A DNA stretch of 64,000 nucleotides. Origin: Neoarius graeffei (lineage: Eukaryota; Chordata; Actinopteri; Siluriformes; Ariidae). The DNA is taken from contig NC_083596.1 of assembly GCF_027579695.1 (NCBI RefSeq), positions 18,303,255 to 18,367,254 of the forward strand, in the 5' to 3' direction. The position numbers were made by a program, and so were the translations under genes. This document shows, piece by piece, positions 12,601-24,000 of this stretch (within the stretch, counting starts at the first letter, position 1; the number at the start of each line of letters is the position of its first letter). Below the pieces are notes generated by a model. That model was not told where the DNA came from. It saw only the letters and a list, made by a program, of their open reading frames with translations, and made no database searches.

Positions 12601-15600
12601 TCTCCGAACAGACGTTTGGAGATGCGATGTTCTTCCATCCTGCACACATGTCCCAACCATCTCAGCCTGTTGCCTCTTAGCATAGTTTCTACTGTGGTGG
12701 TCTTTGCTCTGGACAGGACCTCCTGGTTTGTGACATGCTGCCACCACCTGATATTCATAATGCGCCGGAGGGACTGCTGATGGAATACCTCAAGCCTGTG
12801 GATGTGCTTGGCAAGGGTGGCCCATGATTCACTACCATAGAGGAGCACTGGGAGGACGACAGCTTGATAGACTGTGAGCTTTGTTGTAATAGATAGCCCT
12901 GATCTGTCCCAGCACCTGGATTTGAGGGACTTGTATGCAGCTGCAGCCCTTGATATTCTCCTGCTGATTTCATTATCTAGTGATGCATCATCAGTCATTA
13001 CACTACCCAAGTAGGTGAACTTGTTGGCCCTCTTGAGCTGATGGTCATCAAGCATGACTGGAGGAGGGTCCGCACAGTTTTGATGTAATACCTCTGTCTT
13101 CGGCTTGCTGATTGTTAGTCCCCAACTGTTGCATGCACAGTTTAATGAGTTGGTGGCTGTCTGGAGATCTTCAACATTATCAGTAGCAACAGTTGCATCA
13201 TCAGCATATAGAAATACTCCCATGGTGGTGGTGGGCACCGACTTGTTCTTCAGGCATCTGGTATTAAACAGTTTGCCATCCTGCTTATGCTTGATGGTCA
13301 CCCCAAAACCTGGCAGCTCCTTGAAGGCGTGCCCAAGTACAAAGGTGAAGAACAGGATAAACAAGGTTGGTGCAAGAACGCACCCGTCTGAGCCCGGCTG
13401 TTACTTCAAATGGGTCTGTGAATTCTCCATTTATTGAGACTCTTGCTTTCATGCCATCATGGAAGCTGCGGATGATGTTAACTACCTTGACTGGGACCCC
13501 AATTTTTAACAGCAGGCTCCACATGAGCGGTCTGTTGACTGTGTCAAAGGCTTTCACCAGGTCCAGGAATATTATGTGGAGCTCACGGTGTTGTTCCCTG
13601 CTCTTCTCCATGAGTTGGCGTAAGGCAAATATCATATCATTCGTGGATCTGTCGCCTCTAAAGCTACACTGAGCTTCAGGTAGATCTCGTTCAACCAAGG
13701 GCCGGATTCTGTTCAGTATGACTCTAGCGTAAAACTTGCCTACCATAGCCAGTAAGGTGATACCTCGATAGTTACTATATGTGAAGCGACACTCCTTTTT
13801 GTAGAGGGTAACAATGTCTCCGTCTTTAAAGTCCTGAGGGACCCTTTCCTCTTCCCAGATGGTAGTTAGGAGTGAGTGCAGCTCTCGGAGTAGGGGTTCT
13901 CCACCAGCCTTAAGGACATCACTGGGAATGGAATCAGGTCCTGGGGCTTTGTCTGGGGCCAGCTGCTTGAGGGCCTTTACGAGTTCTTCTATCGTGGGGA
14001 CTTCTTCCAGACTGATGATCACTTCCTCTTGTGGAATGTTGTCAAGAGCAGTGGGGTCAGCAGTGCTTTGCTGGTTCAGAAGATTGCTGAAGTGCTCCTG
14101 CCATCGGCTGAGAATGTCACTTTTCTCTGTGAGGTGGTTGCCCAAGTTGTCATTGATAGGGCTGAGGCCAGATGTTATTCTCTGCGTGACCAATTTGATT
14201 GCCTTGAAAAACCCTTTGGAGTCATGACGCTCAGCACAGGATTCAACATCTTCGGCTTGGTCAAGCCACGTTTTTCATATTGCGCAGTTCTTTCTGGCAC
14301 TTGTTCCTAGCTAGTTGGTATCTGCGTTTAGACCATGGGCTGTTTTCACTGAGGTATGCTTTGAAAGCTTGGTGTTTCTCCTCAAGTAGTGTCTTGGTGG
14401 TGTGGTCATTTTTATCGAACCAGTCGCGATGCCTCCTTTTCTGGATGCCTAAAGTTTCCTTGGATGTGTTGTAAATGGTGTTCTTTAGTATATCCCAGTG
14501 CTCATCAAGGTCTGAGTGATCGACGTTGGTCAGATCATTGGCAAACTTCTCTTGGAGCTTTCGTCTGGTGTCCGGGTCTTTTAGAGCATTGGTGTTCAGT
14601 CTCTTCGGACCTGCATTTCTTCTAGCTTGTCTTGAGATGTGGAATTTGAGTTTAAGACGTGCACAGACCAACCTGTGGTCCGTCCAACAATCAGCACTGC
14701 GCCACACACGAGAGTCAGTAATATCGCTCTTGAAGTGGTGGCTGACAATGATGAAGTCGATCATATGCCATCTGTTGGATCGGGGGTGCTTCCAGGTGCC
14801 CTTGTGGATGTCGGGATGGGCAAACAAGGTGTTAGTGATGGTAAGTCCAAACCTGGTACACATCTCGAGAAGCATGTGGCCCTGTGAGTTAGCATCTCCA
14901 AGACCGTGCGGGCCGATGGTGTTTGGCCATGTCGCTGTGTCAGATCCTACTCTGGCATTAAAAAAAAAAAAATCACCCAGCAGAAATAATCTATCACCTT
15001 TGGGGACTTTTGACAGCAGGGTTGACAGTCGATCGTAAAAGAGGATCTTCTCTTCCATGGGCCTCTTGAAGGTGGGGGCATAGACACTTATAATGGTGGC
15101 GTTGCAGTGTCTTCCAAGTTTAACTCACATGGTCATCATCCTCGAGTTGACACCAGACCAGCTGATGATAGAGGGACACAACTTTCTCTTCATAACAATA
15201 GCAACTCCTTCCATTTTTGGCTGTTCACAACTACAACCAGAGTGGCAAAATGAGTAGTTGCCATCGGTAAACTCTCCTTCTCCCGGGATGCGGCACTCGC
15301 TCAAGCAGGCAATGTCGATGTTTAGTCACTCTCGCTCAGTTGCAACAAGAGCTGATCTTTGCTCTGGGGCCTGACAGCATGACGTAGAAGCGTCTGATAG
15401 TGTGCGCACGTTCCAAGATGCAAGTTTGACCTGAGATATGATGTTACGTGCACATCTGGGTGTGTCAGAGACAGGGGTTCCGGGTGGATTTGCCCGAGGC
15501 TCGTCATAAATGCCGGACGGCTGCCCAAGCGTGCAACGTGGAGGTTGTTGTCTTTGTGTAGAGTTCGTAGCGGGTTTCAGGTTTCATGAGCCAAGGTTGC

Positions 15601-18600
15601 TGGCCTTTGCTCACGAGCAAGCAGGCTGCCCACTTCCGTGCTTGTGTCCTTCACTAGTGTTGTCACAGAGTGGAACTACGAGAGCAGCACATCACTGTGA
15701 CATATACTTGTGAAGCGGTCAAAGAAAGAGTCAGCGGGCTGACACCTGGCGGAACTGACCCAAGCATGCTGGCCGACTAGAGTTAGCATGTAGTTCTGTT
15801 GCGCCCTCAAAGGTGGTATGTTCAGCACACTCTCCATAGCTGACCATTGGTTCCTGTTGATGATGTTACTTGTTGCGCGCCGATGGAACTCATCCGCTCA
15901 GGTGCTATGGTACCTCCATGCTGTCAGAGACAGGCTGTTGCGCTCGAGGCTCAGTTCTTACAGGGGCATGGATCCTAGACGGTTGTTCGTCTGGTCTCTC
16001 ACCCTCGACCGAGTCTGGCAAGTTTAAAACTACCGGGGACCCGAAGGCTCCCACCGGCATACGCTCTTAGGGTCATAGAGACACTCAAGCTGCTACACCA
16101 CGGCAAGGTAACAGCTTTGCAACAATGTTTATTGTTAAAAGCACTATACAAATAAATTTGACTTGACTACGACCACACTAACAAACCTGTCTCAGAGCTG
16201 GTGTTCTAGAAAATGTATCAACACCCTCTGACCAATCAGATTTGAGAATTAAATGGGTATAAAATTGTGACTTAAAAAAAAAAAATTATGCATTAAAATT
16301 CTTGACTAGCTTTGTTTTAATAGATTTCATATCCAAACCATGGCGTCTCTTGGCTAAAGCTGAAGACCGCAGGACTGCAACTCGATTCCACATGCGTCCA
16401 ACCTGACAGTTACAAATGCAATTACAGCTGTAAATAGGATAAATCAATCCTCAAGGACTGGCCTTGAAAAGCAAGGAATCAGCCAAAGCCTCCTGGAATT
16501 ATAAAAGCTGAATCTATCATGTTAATAAAAATAAGGCTAATGTGTTTAAAATGCCTATTTTCTTTGACAAAGTTATCCAAAGCATAGGTTTATTTTGGTT
16601 TTTGTAGTGCATGTTTGTGCATCCGATGAGAAGCATGGAATTTTACAAAATACCCATCTTGGCTAGCCTTGTTGTTTCAGGCTGTTTACATTTCTCCAGT
16701 TAGCTCTGAGCCGCACATTCAACAGCAGGAGTGGGATCAGTTTGGGGATATTTGTGGCTGCTGAGTTTACACTACAGCTGTAGTTTTCTAACATGGCTAA
16801 TGCGAACCGTGTGTCTGCAGTCCACCCACCGCCACCTTTCTGGGGAGCCGTGCTGACACAAAGCTGTCTTTTTGTCGTTGAGGCCCTGAGGCACAAAGCC
16901 GCTAAATCAGACCCTGTGGAGGTCACCCAAAGAACAGGACAAGCCATGATGTTCTGTGACTATTTGCTCATCTTGTTCACTCTTTGTATATTATGAAGAG
17001 GTGTTCGATGAAAAGACACATCACTCACGAGCTGCTGTTCATATCATCGTAATAAAATCAGGTTGCAGGTTTGGATCAGAAAGCAGAATAACCCGAGTGT
17101 GTATGAAAAGCTATTCAAGTCTTCTTACCTGTAAGTCGCAGTCATCAGTCAGCACGAACCCGGGATCCATTAGTGACACAGCAAAGTAGAGGAGCACAGA
17201 AAGCAACACGAGCAGCACGAAGAGTACGGGCAGTGTGAGTCGACCTGCCTCTTCCTCCCTACGGAGATCTGCTCAAGAAAAAGAACAAAAATTAAAATAT
17301 CGTACAACACAAAACTCCTGCTATTTTATCAAAGAACTGCACTACACACACACACACCCCTTTACGGACTATTGCAAATATATTGCTATAGGTCAGCCAT
17401 TTAAGATAAGATAAGAAGACCTTTATTATCCCACAGTGGGGAAATTTCCTAAATTTCTGACAAGATACACTAATACAGTCAAAAGTATGTGGACACTTGA
17501 CCCATCCATCCGTCCTCAAACTTTTGCTACAAAGTCATAGGCACATAATTTTCTAGAATATCTTTGTATGCTGTAGTTTTAAAATTTCCCTTCACTGGAA
17601 CAAAGGGAAGCCCAAACCTTTTCCAGCATGATAATGTCCCTTTGCACAAAGCAAGCTCCATAAAGATATGGTTTGCAAGTACTTACCTGGCCTACAGAGA
17701 GCCCTGCGCCTCAACCCGGCTGAAAACCTATTGGATAAACTGGAACACTGCCTGCATGCCTGACCATGATGGCTGAAGGAACAAAAATAAATCCCCAAGC
17801 CACAATCCAAAATCTAGTGGAAAGCCTTCCGAGAAGAGTGGAGGCACATACTTTTGGCCATATACTAACTTGGTAGTGTGTGTGTGAGATGCTGACATGA
17901 ATGTATATATGTACGCACGTATGGGTCACTGCTGGGCTCTAGTTAACAGTGGTGCTGTGATCAGACAATGACAGTGATGGTTTTTAATCTTTAATTGCAT
18001 CTCCAAGGTGGACTCACAATGCAAGTGTGTATTTAAGTGCACAGTAAAAATACAGTATTTAATACCCTAACTACACTGCAGTGCCTGATGCATTCATCCC
18101 AACACCACATGCACTACCATGTTCACCACAAAACAGTGATCAGGATTGTCTTGTGGTGGTTTCTTTCTGCTGATAGATAAGAGTGCACAGTGACTAACAA
18201 ATCTCATATAGCAACAGATGGATGACTAATTGTATACTATACATACAAAGTGCACCTATATGATAGGTGTTTCTGATAAAATAGCCAAAGAACGTAGGTG
18301 TAACTAATACTGGTACCTGATGTCTGACTGAGGCCCTGTCCACACGGCAACGGATTCAGGTGACTCCGATACAATTGCTTATCGTTTAGGCCTGGCGTCC
18401 ACACGGCACCGGCATTTTGGGTGCCCAAAACGCAATCTTTTTGAGAACGGGTTCCAGAGTGGAAAGATCTGGCAACGTTGCCGTTGTGAAGTCGTCTGGA
18501 TGAGTAGAACGGATTTGTTTACGATGACGTCACAACCACATGACTGTGAGTGCTTCATGCCGGGTAGAAGTGTAACGAACTCGATGCGAGTTGTCAACAA

Positions 18601-20362
18601 ATCCTATAACTTGGTTCATGAAACACGCTTACAAAATATTTTCACTGTGAATATTTATTGTGTAATGGTGCAAAGTGAGAGAGAGAGAGAGAGAGAGACT
18701 CTGCCCTTAGGGCAGAGTGAATCCCGCCAGCAAAAATAGGGGGAAAAAAAGGAGCGATCTCACCTCTTCAGATGTTGGTTTAAGTCCGACAATACATTCC
18801 TCAAAAAGGGCGTAGAAGAGCAAATTAATCCATCAACGTGTAGCATTCAATTTATTCCGGACCATTAAAGACGCCGCCTTCCGTGTAGAATCATACGTCA
18901 TCCTCGCCGCCATATTGGATAGGTCAAAGTGGAGAATAAAGATTAGCTGCGTTTAACTGTATCAACAGGTTTGCCATCCAAACGAGATCACATGGGATTA
19001 CCTTTCACAGGTGAGACTGGAAAAATACTTTTCATTGTATTTGGTCATTATAATGTAATTTTACGAACAGATTTTCCTGACTTTGTGGCTAATATGAAGT
19101 CTCACGCATAATAGTTTATGCGCATGCGTCCTTACTACTTCTATTGTTCTGGTGTCTCCGAAGGGACCGTCTTACAGCGCCCCTAGAGGTGTGGCATGTG
19201 TATTGCATCGTTTTCAGCAAGCGTTGCGTTGCCATATGGACCTGATATTTTACTGATCGTTGCCCATTTGGACGCGATATATTTTTAAATAACATCTCGT
19301 TGCCGTTGTCGTGTGGATGTAGCCTGAGCTATATGAATTTATCCTGTTTACCGTAATTGGACAGTTAGGCAACGTTTTTCCTATCTTTAACCGTCTAGTC
19401 TGTGCCCATTGTTGCCTCAGATTCCTCGTCTTGATTGACAGGAGTGGAATGTGATGGTCTTCTGCTGTTCTAACTCCATCCATTATCCATAACCGCTTAT
19501 CCTGTACAGGGTCACAGGCAAGCTGGAGCCTATCCCAGCTGACTATGGGTGAGAGGCGGGGTACACCCTGGACAAGTCGCCAGATCATCGCAGGGCCGAC
19601 ACAGAGACGAGCCACCAATTAACCTAACCTGCATGTCTCCGGAGCACCTGGAGAAAACCCATATAGACATGTGGAGAACATACAAACTCCACACAGAAAG
19701 GCCCTCGTCGGCCACGGGGCTCGAACCTAGAACCTTCATGCTGTGAGGCGACAGTGCGAACCACTACACCACCATGCCACCCTGTTGTAACTCCTCCACC
19801 TTAAAGTTTGATATGTTATGCGTTCCGAGATGCTTTTCTGCTCACCACGGTTGTAAAGAGTAGCTATGGGTATATGTCTGCACGCACGCTGCTTCAGATG
19901 GGTTAAATGCAGTGGATGAATTTCATTGTGCATGTAAAGGCTGCTTCTTCTTCTCATTTGAGTTACTGAAGAGTCGACTTCCTGTCAGCATGAACCAGTC
20001 TGGCCATTCTTCTCTAACCAAGACGTTTCCACCTGGAGAACTGACCCTCACTGGATGTTTTTTGTTTTCCCACACCACTCTGTAGATATGGTTGTGTGAG
20101 AAAATCCCAGGAGATCAGCAGTTTCACAAAATACTCAATCCTGCAGCAACACGGTGGCATGAAATCAGAGATCATAGTGAAGTTTTGCCCCATGTTTGAC
20201 TGAATGAGCAAGGGTGGGGTGTTCCTAATAAACTGGCGGATGGAGTGTATGTGATCTGGACTCACCGGTGTCGTGCAGGAAGAGAATCAGCGTTATAACC
20301 CATGTCAGGAAAACATGGGCGGTTCTGACGAGAAATCCTGAGCCGAACACATTTTTAAACAT
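9658..20362 (-). CDS. zdhhc12: Palmitoyltransferase ZDHHC12, five coding exons
   Basis: The protein transfers palmitate to cysteines of target proteins and is an integral membrane enzyme, in this family usually of the Golgi/ER. Coding exons are 20266-20362, 17129-17268, 11161-11250, 10888-11054 and 9658-9973. All junctions are GT-AG with compatible phases, totalling 810 nt (269 aa plus stop). Human ZDHHC12 is 267 aa. The start [16 protein letters not shown] aligns with the human start, so an in-frame upstream Met at 20503 was not used. Visible parts: TM1 about 14-29, TM2 46-66 with DPG 67-69, CRD from C103-x2-C106 to DHHC at 128-131 and [11 protein letters not shown]3 and TM4 in exons 4-5, TTWE 214-217, and NPFDRG near the end. 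The CRD is split between exons 3 and 4. It is convergent with pkn3 and head-to-tail behind uap1l1. Confidence 0.93.
10025..11950. repeat. Short dispersed repeat, three copies around zdhhc12 exons 3-4
   Basis: The phrase GTGGTATAAGAGGAAT with nearby TTTATTAAT/ATTAAAT occurs at about 10040-10110 and 10360-10420 and inverted at about 11845-11910. These look like copies or ends of a small element scattered in introns 2 and 4. The coding exons between them are intact. Confidence 0.4.
12336..16108 (-). mobile_element. Near full-length LINE with endonuclease and RT, decayed
   Basis: A 3.8 kb non-LTR retrotransposon lies in zdhhc12 intron 2. In transcription order it has a 5' region (16108-15560), an apurinic-type endonuclease (about 15500-14650: [31 protein letters not shown]) and a reverse transcriptase (14193-12700: [36 protein letters not shown]). 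The tail has [21 protein letters not shown] and GRPLKGWKD. Stops and frameshifts separate the blocks at about 15130, 14260-14194 and 13285-13364. An A-run at 14958-14971 expands GDFNARVG to [11 protein letters not shown] in frame. The flanks share an AGCTTTGC(A/G)ACA-like sequence, consistent with a target duplication. The clade is uncertain (I/Nimb- or RTE-like). Confidence 0.85.
16640..17000 (+). other. Unassigned open frame in zdhhc12 intron 2
   Basis: A 67-codon frame (16793-16996) starts ATGGCTAATGCGAACCG and is followed by a stop near 16996. The opposite strand is also open for 94 codons. Neither shows a domain I recognise. The ATGGC start context resembles those in other transposon-borne first exons of this window, but no element ends were found. 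Confidence 0.25.
17476..17862 (+). mobile_element. Internally deleted Tc1/mariner-type element
   Basis: Ends are CAGTCAAAAGTATGTGG and ACTTTTGGCCATATA, imperfect inverted repeats of the common AAAGTATGTGGACAC type, next to TA. The middle keeps the end of a transposase: [14 protein letters not shown] (second catalytic Asp), LNPAENL and [11 protein letters not shown] in broken frames. The element lies in zdhhc12 intron 1. Confidence 0.75.
18329..19329. mobile_element. MITE-like element with GTCCACACGGCAACGG ends
   Basis: The left end TGTCCACACGGCAACGG and the right end, CCGTTGTCGTGTGGATG on the plus strand, form imperfect inverted repeats about 1 kb apart. Subterminal motifs (CAACGTTGCCG, GCGTTGCC) repeat the theme. 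A (GA)n run is at 18678-18698. No transposase is visible. The element is in zdhhc12 intron 1. Confidence 0.6.
19476..19781 (-). mobile_element. V-SINE copy
   Basis: The minus strand begins with a tRNA-like head (GTGGTGTAGTGGTTCGCACTG, B-box GGTTCGAGCCC) and continues into the conserved central V domain (GTGTGGAGTTTGTATGTTC). It ends in a CAGGATAAGCGGTTATGGATAATGGATGG tail. In this copy the part between the V domain and the tail is shortened. Confidence 0.85.
19836..20220. repeat. Dispersed fish repeats (LINE/SINE tail and a second family)
   Basis: At 19890-19955 the phrase CTTCAGATGGGTTAAATGCA with a TTCTTCTTCT end matches the tail of the repeat at 37230-37425. From 19975 to 20220 is a separate high-copy fish motif (CAGTCTGGCCATTCT, AATCCCAGGAGATCAGCAG) recognised from other fish sequence. 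Neither shows coding capacity. Confidence 0.45.
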
Positions 20363-20760
20363 CCTAGCATACTCAGACGTAGATTTTACACACCTAATGA
20401 CAGCAGGGTTTCTTACAAATATCGAACAAACAGAACAAGTCGGAAATAAAGTGCAGTAGGAACATGAACTTCCGTTGTTTACGTCATGGCTTAGCGACTG
20501 CAACTCAGCTTTACATAAACACTGACCGCTTATAAAGCCGGATATTCAGTCCTAGGACGTGGTCCGAGACAAATTATACTGATATATAATAAACTTCTAT
20601 CATATTAAAATAGAAATACTTTGTTTATAACGCTTTGTTTTTAGCTCTTCAGGTTCTTCCTGTTGGTACTTCCGCTCCTTTGGGCGGCTGTCAAAATAGG
20701 CGCCTCCTATTGGCCAAGATCTGTCACATGACCTCCTGGTGGCTGATTATAATAATCATG
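20363..20760 (-). promoter_or_regulatory. Likely zdhhc12 promoter / intergenic region
   Basis: This stretch lies directly upstream of the zdhhc12 start codon. It contains a GC-rich patch (TCCTTTGGGCGGCTG at about 20675), a CCAAT box on the gene strand (ATTGG at 20709-20713) and a CACATG E-box near 20727. No TATA box is evident. The distance to the uap1l1 stop is only about 690 bp, so the uap1l1 3' UTR and the zdhhc12 promoter must be compact. Confidence 0.45.
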
Positions 20761-20854
20761 TTGAGAAGTAAGATTTAGATTAAAAACACACTTATTTTTC
20801 TGCTGTTATACAGAAATACAGAAGATTGTTCAGGAATTGATGCATAACAGATCG

Positions 20855-20860
20855 TTTATT
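20855..20860 (-). promoter_or_regulatory. Candidate poly(A) signal of uap1l1
   Basis: AATAAA on the gene strand, 194 bases beyond the uap1l1 stop codon and before the zdhhc12 promoter region. Confidence 0.5.
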
Positions 20861-21053
20861 AAAGTCATACTGCTTTGCTTCCAGTTGATTTTCCTTAAAG
20901 GATATTTCTCAAATGTCAGAATTGTAATAATGCATGTAAACACACACACTAATTAATCTCCCTTATTTCAACAGTGTTTTGTTTCAGTTCCCTTATTCCA
21001 AAGTCATCTGAATGAATATAAAAATAATTCGGAAAATAATCTAAACTGTGACT

Positions 21054-24000
21054 TTAGCTCATGTCATTAAGCAGAAAAGGGGATTTCAGGTTTCGGTGTT
21101 TGAGCAGCGTCTCCAGGCCCTGAAAAACAAAAAGTCAGAAAGAGCGTCTAAGTGCAAGTGAAAGAGTCAGTCAAAAGAGGAGTGAGAGTAACAGCTGCAT
21201 TAAGAGCCCTCTCATAGGACTAGATATTATCTGCATCTGTTCACTTGATATCCATCCATCCATCCGTTATCCATAACCGCTTATCCTGTGGGTCGCAGGC
21301 ATGGGCGCCGCCAGGGGGGGAAAGGTTAGAACAATTCTAGGGGCCCAGCACTGCCATGGGGCCCTTTAAGGGGCTGATATGCTTTTAATGATTTTAATAA
21401 GTCTTTTGAAATAACAACAATGCAATATTCCATCTGGTAAAATTAGCTAATTGAACAAGGTTGTCTATTTCTTGAGTTCTTCAACATATCGTCATTTAAC
21501 CCTCCCCCTTTTGCGAAATGGTACGGTCCAGTTCTGGTAGAAGCGCGATGCGTTAAATCTGTGTGTTGATCAGTGCAACGCTACTTGCTGCTGTGTCGCG
21601 GTGCAGCAGCCAGCCAGCCAGCAGTGGAGTGCGTACAGTCTATGATCGCTAAATATGAAGAGTGGCTGTCAAAAACGTAAAGAAAGGCAGCTGAAAGCTG
21701 AGCGGGACCGGAGAGGCAGACAACTGGTCACTCAGTTTTTCCCAAAGAAAGGTAGCTATCGCTCACATGTGTGTTCAAAATATTAGCAAATGGTAAATGA
21801 ACAGTATGAACGTGGTTGGATTAGCCTATCAAGAGAACACTTTTACAGTTTGTACAGTGACATTTTTTTTCCATTTTAATAACTGAACTGACTTGTGTGA
21901 TAAACAAGATGAAATATTATGTTATGCTGGTGCTAATAACTAGTGCTAATAACCAGTTTCATAACTAATGGGATGCCCTAAATATGCACAGATTCAGCAT
22001 CAGGGGGACCTCCGCCCTACCAAACCACTGAACCCCCCTTTGGAGAAGGAGGTAAGCAGCAATACAACCCATAAATGCTTTAGGATTGAAGTTTTTAATG
22101 AGTGAGCGCCATATACAGTTTGCTAGATTAAAGTGTTGCTAATAACGGGCACCAGTCAAGTGTTTGACATGGTTACGTGTATGGAATGTTCACATGTTCT
22201 AAACGACTGGTTTCAAATTGAGGAGCTGGAGAAAGCGCAGCACACATAAAAGAGGGATAGAGGTTACAACATATGAAGAAATACGTACGTAATTGATCAA
22301 ATTGAAATGTCACTCCGTGTCACTTTGAAATAAATTTATAATAAGATGTTTCCTGTCTTTTATGGGTAACATTTGTAAGGCTACTGAGTATGGAGTTCAT
22401 TTAAATGCATCAAACTTGAATGCATCAAACTTTTTCGTGCATTAACTAACTTGTATGCATTGCTGATAATAGAGCCAGGCCCCTCATCACTACCAATTGT
22501 CCTAGCACAAGAAGGCATGTGGCAAAATCTTGAATTTTCATTTGTGATTGTAAATGCACCAGAATTAGTCACTGACCAGTTTTCATCTAGTCCCTGGTAG
22601 GTTAATATATAAAATGTAATAAAGTCACAAACTCAAGGTCCATGGGCTATCAAAAGTCAAATAATGACAATAGTGCAATTGTGACGAGGGTGGGCAAAGT
22701 TGGGGGGCCCAAAATTTCTGGTGGCGCCCCTGGTCGCAGGCAAGCTGGATCCTATCCCAGCTGACTACGGGCGAAAGGCAGGGTACACCCTGGACAAGCC
22801 GCCAGGTCATCACAGGGCTGACACATAGACACAGACAACCGTTCACACTCACATTCACACCTACGGTCAATTTAGAGTCACCAGTTAACCTAACCTGCAT
22901 GTCTTTGGACTGTGGAGGAAACCGGAGCACCCGGAGGAAACCCACGCGGACACGGGGAGAACATGCAAACTCCGCACAGAAAGGCCCTCGTCGGCCACGG
23001 GGCTCGAACCCGGACCTTCTTGCTGTGAGGCGACAGCGCTATCCACTACACCACCATGCCACCCCATTCACACTCACACAGTCAATTTATGTTAGGCCAA
23101 TTAGCCTAACCTCCATGTCTTTGGACTGTGGGGGAACATGCAAACTCCACACAGAAAGGCCCCCCCATTGGCCACTGGACTCAAACCCAGAACCTTCTTG
23201 CTGTGAGGCAACAGCGCTAACCACTACACCACCGTGCCGCCACTTGATATCCAGTACACTGAAATTTGTGACCGTGGTACAGTGTTGCAGTGGTTACCAC
23301 TGTCATCTGACAGCAAGCAGGTTCTCAGTTCAAGGCCGGAGCCTTTCTGGGCGAAGTTTGTATGTTCTCCTTGTGTTTAGTCCAAAGATTAGTTCAACTG
23401 GCTACTCTAAATTGCCCAGAGGTGTGAATGCTTGTTCGCCTTGCTGTGTTAGCCCTGGCAACCAGTCCAGGGTGTACCCTACCTCTTGTCCAACGTCAGT
23501 AGGGACTGGCTCCAGCTCGCCCACGACCCACAGTGGATACACGGTAGACAAAATGAATGGATGGATGAACAAATTAAATGTGACTTTTTTTTTTTGACAA
23601 GCTAAAGAAATTTCTGGAGTTCAGTTGGAACCTAGTTCTAATAGGCAGAACCACAGTGTAAAGCTTAGCACCTTATTTAACATTACCCAATTCTAGTTAG
23701 CACGAGTGTAATGATACACAAAATTCAGTACAATACAATACAATACAGGGGTGTCTCAATACGATGCATGTTCAATACAGAAAAATAAGCACTGCATGAA
23801 AATGTGCCGGGCGGCACAGTGGTGTAGTGGTTAGCGCTGTCGCCTCACAGCAAGAAGGTCCTGGGTTCGAGCCCCATGGCCAGCAAGGGCCTTTCTGTGC
23901 GGAGTTTGCATGTTCTCCCCGTGTCCGCGTGGGTTTCCTCCGGGTGCTCCGGTTTCCCCCACAGTCCAAAGACATGCAGGTTAGGTTAACTGGTGACTCT

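Noticed and set aside
12335..15038. Plus-strand ORFs of 80-170 codons opposite the LINE
   Set aside because: They are shadows of the minus-strand endonuclease/RT reading frames.
20363..20503. Upstream in-frame Met of zdhhc12 adding 47 residues ([11 protein letters not shown])
   Set aside because: The downstream Met aligns with the human start, and the extension has no similarity to the family.
22899..23597. 232-codon ORF across several V-SINEs
   Set aside because: It reads through antisense SINE copies with peptides ([15 protein letters not shown]) found in every V-SINE; not a gene.
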